A stretch of DNA of 64,000 nucleotides from contig CM044868.1 of NCBI GenBank assembly GCA_024500155.1, positions 37,363,665 through 37,427,664 of the forward strand. Reading direction: 5' to 3'. The position numbers and the translations under genes are program-made. The notes below the pieces were generated by a model, which made no database searches, was not told the origin of the DNA, and saw only the letters and a list, made by a program, of their open reading frames with translations. Numbering within the stretch: position 1 is the stretch's first letter; the number at the start of each line of letters is the position of its first letter. This document shows positions 58,456-64,000 of this stretch, piece by piece. This stretch comes from Chenopodium formosanum (Eukaryota > Streptophyta > Magnoliopsida > Caryophyllales > Amaranthaceae).

Positions 58456-58640
58456 ATGATGAAGACCAAGCCACAATTTACAGCTCAAACCAACAACAAT
58501 TGCGGCGCTGCTGTTGTCTGGTTCAAGCATGGCCTTCGTATCGACGAGACGATGATCATCACGACATTGTTTCCGCCACTTCCAACTACTTTAATGTTGA
58601 CCCTATCTACGTCTTCGATCCTCGTTTTTTTTATCCTGTT
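58456..58640 (+). pseudogene. photolyase/cryptochrome-family first-exon fragment
   Basis: The ATG at 58456 is followed by codons for CGAAVVWFKHGLRID, the first beta strand and loop of the photolyase N-terminal domain (family pattern VVWFKHDLRhDDH). A +1/-1 shift at about 58545 leads into a second frame encoding VSATSNYFNVDPIYVFDPRF, the next family block. A possible donor GTTAAG follows near 58640. No FAD-binding domain or further exon was found before TOC64 starts. The piece is therefore a truncated or retained exon fragment with a frame break. A 5' exon of a longer gene with a sequence error is the alternative. Confidence 0.6.
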
Positions 58641-59760
58641 AAGTCTATTTCTCTTTCTTTTTCTACTTGATTTTTTATTTCTTTGATAAAATTTCTTTGC
58701 TAAAATGAACCTTTACTATAACAACTGAAATATTCAGTTATATGATATTAAATGTACAATTTTTTTTTCTTTAGTTTCATTAATGCCAAACCCGTCTAAA
58801 ATAATAAAATTTCGGGCTGATAAAATTTACCCAAAACCAACCTAGAATTGGGTTGAGTTGGGCCACGCGGGCTAGACTAAGCATGATCAAGTCTAGAAAT
58901 TTACTTCTTATGAATCTATAACTAATATTAAATTAGCAATTGCTGAGATCATTTATGCTTCTCCTTTAATTTTTTACCACCAAAACTTATTTTTTCTCTT
59001 TTACATTTTTTATGGAAAACTAAATATTGACTACAAAATAATTTAATACATTATACTATACAAATAACTCTTCACATTTTTTTTTGAACGGGTTCACAAT
59101 TTTTTTTAATAAACCTTTTGACAACCATTTACCCATTGGAATATATTTATGTTTTTTTTTTTTTTTTTTTTTTTAATGGAGTATTGTTTTATATAGCTTT
59201 TTTGCACTATATACGTGCATATTTGGGAGCTAATCTAATACAAATTTCAATATTAACCAAACAATACTTATATCAATGAGTAAGTCTAAGCGCATAGTGC
59301 CTATGAGCGAGCTATGTAAATAGGAGGGTAAGGAAGTAATATCCGCTGATTCAATTTTTGCTTCTAGAAAAACCTGATTCTCTAGTAGTACATTATAATG
59401 TACCATTATGCATATGTAATGTACCACTAAAGTATAAGTTGACTGAATATTACTTTTGTGGACTATTACGAATGTAGTGGTACTTTTTACCATCCTATAA
59501 GTTTCAACTTCCGGAAAAAGCTGATTCTCTAGTGGTACATTATAATGTATCATTATGTACCATTATGCATGTAAAATGTACCAGTAAAGTATAAGTTATT
59601 GAATAGTACTTTTTAAATGCAAAATTGTCATCTTATATGCACTGAAATCAATAGGTGTTATGCGCCGAGAGTTAACCTAAATCAATCGCCCCGTGCTAAT
59701 ATTTTCATAAATCAATGCGATGACGTCTTGCCGATTGCCGGTTGCCGATTGCGTTTATAG
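58641..59760. other. intergenic region and TOC64 upstream sequence
   Basis: AT-rich with several poly-T runs and no ORF of note. It contains a tandem pair of diverged roughly 95-bp units, 59361-59453 and 59508-59608. Each carries tgattctctagt and the palindromic GTACATTATAATGTAC word or a variant of it. Confidence 0.5.
59721..59727 (+). promoter_or_regulatory. TGACGTC bZIP-type site upstream of TOC64
   Basis: TGACGTC is a classic plant bZIP core. It lies about 215 bp before the start codon, next to three related ccgattgc/ccggttgc words (59731-59752). Binding is inferred only. Confidence 0.35.
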
Positions 59761-59937
59761 ATGTATCGTAGATGTCTGTGTCATTTAGTTTCTTGTAATT
59801 TTTCACTCTCAAGAACGACCACAAACAAGAGGTCTCTCTCTACCTCAACCCCAAAACCCCATCCCTTTAAACTTAAACAACCTACAAAGTACAACTACAG
59901 TAAACCTCTTCTCGAAATTCTCTCTCTTTCCTTATCA

Positions 59938-61712
59938 ATGGCGTCTTCTTCTGCCAATATATGGGTGATGCTTGGACTGGGTTTGGCTGGTACTATTTTA
60001 CTTATGACACAAAAGCTCAAAAAGGCCGTCAAAGAAGACTTTGGAGCATTCATTCAGAAACTAAAACTTGTTCCTCCTCCTCAACCTGCTCCTCCGAAAG
60101 CTCCTCACCCCCTTACTACTCTTACTTTCGCAGTTTCTGATTTGTAAGTGCTTAATTTATTCGTTTGTCTGGTTCAAATTATTCCTACTTAAATATTCTT
60201 TAATGGGTTTAATTAGTTTTAATCAATAAGATATTTGGAAATTGTTTGCTTAGTTGAGATTTTGATAAGTTTTGGTTAGTGTTTTATTTATTTATTTATT
60301 ATTAGTTTAGAATTCAAGGAATTTGATGGATAATTTTTGTGTTTTTGATGATACCAATTAGGCAATTGCACCACTATGTTGTTTGTTTAGGTGGGTTCTT
60401 CTAGTAAATTATTTGCAGAGGTATATGTGTTATTTTGTAATTATGTTGTTATTTGTTACGAGTAATTGCTATTCATTGTGATACTTAGGGAGTGTATGGT
60501 TTGTTGTAAAATGAGTTCATGGAAAATGGTTTTCCCATTTTACCTCATTTTCCTTTGCTTGGTTTGTGAAACAGTGTAAAACAATTTTTCTAATGGTGGA
60601 AAACTAGCGGAAAACATTTTTCTTTACAATACACGGGAAACCATGTTTTCCTCCCTCTTATTTTCTTTATTCTCATCCATCTTTACCTTTCCACCCCATT
60701 TGCAATTTCCCTGTAACTTTTCTGGTAAGGAAACAAATAAATGAATATTACGAGTAATTTGTAATTGTGGAATTCCTCGAAAATATGTTTTCCAAGAAAA
60801 ATTGCTTTTTCATTGGAATTGGTTTTGTGTCAAACCAAATAGAGCCTTATCATTAAGGTCATTGCCATTTAATTTCACGTATCGTTACTGGAACAACTTC
60901 ATTTCTTGTCATTGTCATATATCGAAGGTCATTGTCTTTTCAAGCACTGTATTCAGATTTTTTTTTTTCCCTCATATTATTGCAGAATTGACATTGAGGG
61001 ACATGTGACCGGCTTTGGTAATCCGGATTGGGCTAGGACTCATGAGGCTGTTTCGAGGACTGCTTCTGTGGTGTCAACTCTGGTTGACGGTGGTGCTACA
61101 TGTATTGGGAAGACTATTATCGATGAGATGGCATACAGGTTACTTACTACTTTTTCGGTTTTCTGCAAATTCTTATATGGCATTATGTGGTGCATATTCC
61201 ATAAACGTTATTATGGAGATGATATTTTTCGTAGAATTTTAAAACACAGGAATAACTAAATGCTTATGGTTGTAATTGAATTTGGCCAACCCTATCATAT
61301 TGGGATCAAGGCTTTGTGGCTGCAAGTGTATCTATACTCCAATAATAATATAAGATTTCTGAGAAAACTGTGCCTCTTACTCTTTATCTTAATAGTTGGA
61401 TGAGATCACAGAGTATGACAATCAATTCATTGATATCTTGTCCTAGTTCTATTGATAGAACCATTGATATGTGTTGAAAGTGTTTTCTGGTATCTGTATT
61501 GTTTAGAAATCTAGTGTTTGCAAGATCATTCTTAGAAGGGCATTTTTGTGTTTTGTTTTGCTCACATTCACCACTTAATATTTTCAGCGTTAATGGAGAA
61601 AATAAGCACTATGGTACACCAACAAATCCTGGAGTACATGATAGAATTCCTGGGGGATCTTGTAGTGGAGCTGCTGTTTCTGTTGCTGCTAACCTAGTTG
61701 ACTTCTCTGTGG
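59938..61712 (+). CDS. TOC64: TOC64/OEP64 chloroplast outer-envelope receptor, exons 1-3 (partial)
   Basis: Exons: 59938-60143, 60986-61138 and 61588-61712, all with GT/AG borders. The protein starts MASSSANIWVMLGLGLAGTI, an N-terminal hydrophobic membrane anchor, then KKAVKEDFGAF and a Pro-rich linker (LVPPPQPAPPKAPHP). The amidase-like domain follows: TLTFAVSDL, VTGFGNPDWARTHEA, VVSTLVDGGATCIGKTIIDE, and GGSCSGAAVSVAANLVDFSVG, close to the amidase signature. TOC64 docks HSP90-bound preproteins at the outer envelope through C-terminal TPRs, which must lie beyond the window. Active amidases have AVKD where this protein has AVSD, consistent with a catalytically dead domain. An in-frame ATG at 59761 would add 59 residues, but MASSS... 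matches the family N-terminus. Intron 3 exceeds 2.2 kb. Confidence 0.9.
60488..60846. mobile_element. Tourist/PIF-Harbinger-like MITE in TOC64 intron 1
   Basis: The ends GGGAGTGTATGGTTTG and CAAACCAAATAGAGCC are imperfect inverted repeats. They are flanked by TTA on both sides (60485-60487 and 60847-60849), the usual TSD of this group. The length is 359 bp with no ORF. Confidence 0.7.
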
Positions 61713-64000
61713 GTGAGCTTTATAAGAATTACCTTTTCTGATATGTAACTCTTGCATCTTAGCAGGCTGATGTTAGAATGGGAAGTATATTTGCTAATGG
61801 TTATATAAATATGACTGAGTGTGTAAAGATTTGTCGTATTCTTTTGAAATAGTGGAATTCTTCATCTTAGATAGAAATGTGTTTTTTTTTTTTTTTTGGA
61901 AAAATGTAATCTAATAATCTCACCTTTAGTCGGTCTTCCATAAAAAAATCCCACCTTTTGAAATTCCAGAAACAATTCCACCTTTGACCCTCATCTTCAA
62001 TCAACAATCCCTTTTACTTACATTCTATTAAACAGATTAATTTTTTTTTTTTTTTTATTATCTTTTTTTTTTTTTTCTAAATCTCTCCTTGGGCCACCAA
62101 TCCACCGCCATAACACCACCTGAATTGCAACCCTACCATGGCTACCCTCACCCCCACCCACCACAAAACTCTCTAGCCACACTAGAAAACCCTTTAACCA
62201 CCCTGAAAACCCCACCCACCTTGAAAACACAACTCAACCTAAAAAACTCAACCCCAAGCCACAAAAATCACCACCCCAAGCCACAAAAAACACCACCAGC
62301 CTGAAAAAATCACCTCAAGCCCGATACACCACCACCCATCCCCGAAAAACACCACAATGTTGCACGGGGACGCCTTATGACTAGTGTCCCCCGTCCCCGA
62401 GACGTCACGGGTACGGATACACCTCGGGACGACCTCGGGGCGCGTCGACTTTTTGGGTACGTTTCCGGGACGCGAGTGAGGCGACTGAGGCTGAACGCCG
62501 TCCCCAAGTGTAATTTTGGGCATTTTAAATACTTGTTTTGAGTTTGTCGACCCATCAATTCATAGTTTCACACTTTAAAACTCTCGGCGGTGGAATTTGG
62601 CAGAATTTGGCAGTGGCGGCCTTCGAAAATTCCCCCCTCTTTTTCCCCAATTTTGAAACCCTAATTTCCCAATTCAATCACTACCCATGCTGAACTCTTC
62701 ATAATGCATGATTAGATTATGTTATTTAAATTGTGGGATATAAATTGTAAAATTTAAGAGTGATAATGGAAGAATAAGGGCAACAATGGTGGAGCTTTCG
62801 ACAATGGTGGGCAATGCAGCGGAAGAAGTATTGGTGGACACTTTTATTTTGTTTTAATGCTTCACAAAGTTTCATATGTGGCTGGCCACACCGTACGACC
62901 GACCACAAATTTTTTTTATTTACAAATCTTCTCTCTCCTCTCTCTTTCCTCTTTACCCACGCATCATGCATCACCATTAATTCTCCACCCATTCTCCACC
63001 CATTTTCTCTCTCCTCCTTCCCAAATTCAGCTACACTCATTTTCTCTCTCCTCCTTCCCAAATTCAGCTACACTCATTTTCTCTCTCCTCCTTCCCAAAT
63101 TCAGCTATAGGTTTCTCATTAATTCTCCACCCATGCTGCCACTTTCTCATTCTCCTTCAAGCTAGAGGTTATTAAGGTTAAATTCAGCCATTTTCATGGC
63201 CAAAGTTGGCCTTTTTAACCATATTCAGAGTGAAATTTGAAGCCATTATTAAATTTTAAGGTATTAACTCATTTAATTTTTTTAAACGATTATAATTTTT
63301 TTTTTCATGGTGTTTTTAGTTTATGGCTGTCGTGGTGTGGGTGTGTTTGGGTGGGTCTAGTTGGGTAGGGATCTAATGGTGGGTAAGGTTTGGGTGTGGT
63401 TTTGGTGTGGTTTGGGTGCTATCGTGGTGTGGGTCTGGTTGGGTGTGGTTTAGGTGTAATAAACACTTAAGCATCTTTGCCCGAATCCTCTTGCTGCACT
63501 CTTTCAATTGCACCTTTTGAATCTGAAAGAAATCAGAATATTTGACCATCCTTTATCAACAATGATGGACATGATGGACAACCCTGTATGTATTGCTTTT
63601 TTTTTTTTCTCCCTAAAGGCACTTGTGTTTTTTGTTGGAAGCCAATGATCCAATTGCCATTTGAACCCTGACTTTTGACAATTACTTTGGACAATTAATG
63701 GGTTTAACTACTTTCGCAGTTCACCGGGAAAACTTTGGATAATTCCTAGAATTAATTACTTTCGCAGTTCACCGGGAAAACTTTTGATGGCATTCATAGC
63801 ATTTTTGAAATCAAATTTTTTGTTTGAAGTGAAGTTTGAGAAAATGAAATCATCCAAGGGAGGGTTACCAACATGGATAGGAATACTAGTGCAAACATTC
63901 AAGATCTGCTGCGGGATTACAAAAGAAAGATTACCAAAATTCCATTGATCTATCTCAATACATTGATTAAGCATAATATTCTCTTCCCCGTTATTTAAAG
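61713..64000 (+). other. TOC64 intron 3 (open at the window end) with repeats
   Basis: No further TOC64 exon was recognised. Contents: poly-T runs (61880, 62040-62080), a C/A-rich stretch (62100-62330), and a CpG-rich patch of repeated GGGACG/CGTCCC-like words (62355-62510). A 37-bp unit occurs three times in tandem (63001-63107), followed by GT-rich sequence (63320-63455). A 34-bp direct repeat with ctttcgcagttcaccgggaa occurs at 63705-63738 and 63754-63787. A minus-strand ORF at 63756-63974 with a DDFIFSNFTSNKKFDFKNAM segment might be a LINE remnant, but this is weak. Confidence 0.5.
63001..63107 (+). repeat. 37-bp tandem repeat, three copies
   Basis: The unit starts cattttctctctcctccttc at 63001, 63038 and 63075. 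The third copy lacks the last few bases. Confidence 0.9.

Noticed and set aside
62355..62510. CpG-rich patch in TOC64 intron 3 as a possible CpG island or exon
   Set aside because: No splice-compatible frame matches TOC64. The repeated GGGACG words look like transposon-derived sequence of unidentified type.

Overview
The window is nuclear DNA of a flowering plant, most likely a eudicot. It is AT-rich and packed with nested LTR retrotransposons. The only host gene with a convincing intact reading frame starts at 59938. It encodes the N-terminal part of TOC64/OEP64, the chloroplast outer-envelope import receptor, on canonical GT-AG exons. No bacterial, viral-episomal or CRISPR features were seen. 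All transposon proteins found are truncated or carry stops or frameshifts.

Layout, left to right. 1-2691: 5' part (LTR plus leader, minus strand) of an Ogre/Tat-like element E1, inserted into a Ty1/copia gag remnant (2692-3293). 3294-9290: rearranged copies of a non-autonomous Ty3/gypsy family (A), including a roughly 1.8 kb foldback centred at 4494. 9291-12765: a truncated minus-strand family B copy. 12766-19948: a nearly complete family A element (A1) with a gag-like ORF, no pol and a 2.43 kb 3' LTR. 19949-38010: a decayed L1-type LINE split by three insertions with clean target-site duplications: a family C solo LTR (19999-22563), a chromovirus-like solo LTR D1 (24380-26844) and a complete family C element (27209-37166). 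38011-42469: fragments of another gag-only element, a hAT-type MITE (38771-39260), copia pieces and the 3' end of a second Ogre-like element E2.

42470-57463 is the E2 LTR, split by a 13 kb minus-strand Tat-type element F (43685-56731, TSD agtat). F keeps gag and the integrase C-terminus but has lost most of pol. It also carries a spliced antisense gene with its own TATA box. F is itself hit by solo LTRs D2 and B and probably by a further LTR, G. 57464-57608 is the tail of a D-type LTR that hosts E2. From 57609 the sequence becomes low-copy-like: a photolyase exon fragment, then TOC64 exons 1-3, whose third intron runs past the window end.

The families are linked by shared cis-architecture. 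A, B and C lack pol but keep Athila-like PBS and PPT signals, a palindrome just inside the LTR start, and a stem-loop with an AGGA loop upstream of a G-rich PPT. A second, internal copy of that stem-loop/PPT module has an unrelated stem sequence. These parts probably let gag-only elements be copied by enzymes of autonomous relatives, but no autonomous partner is present here.
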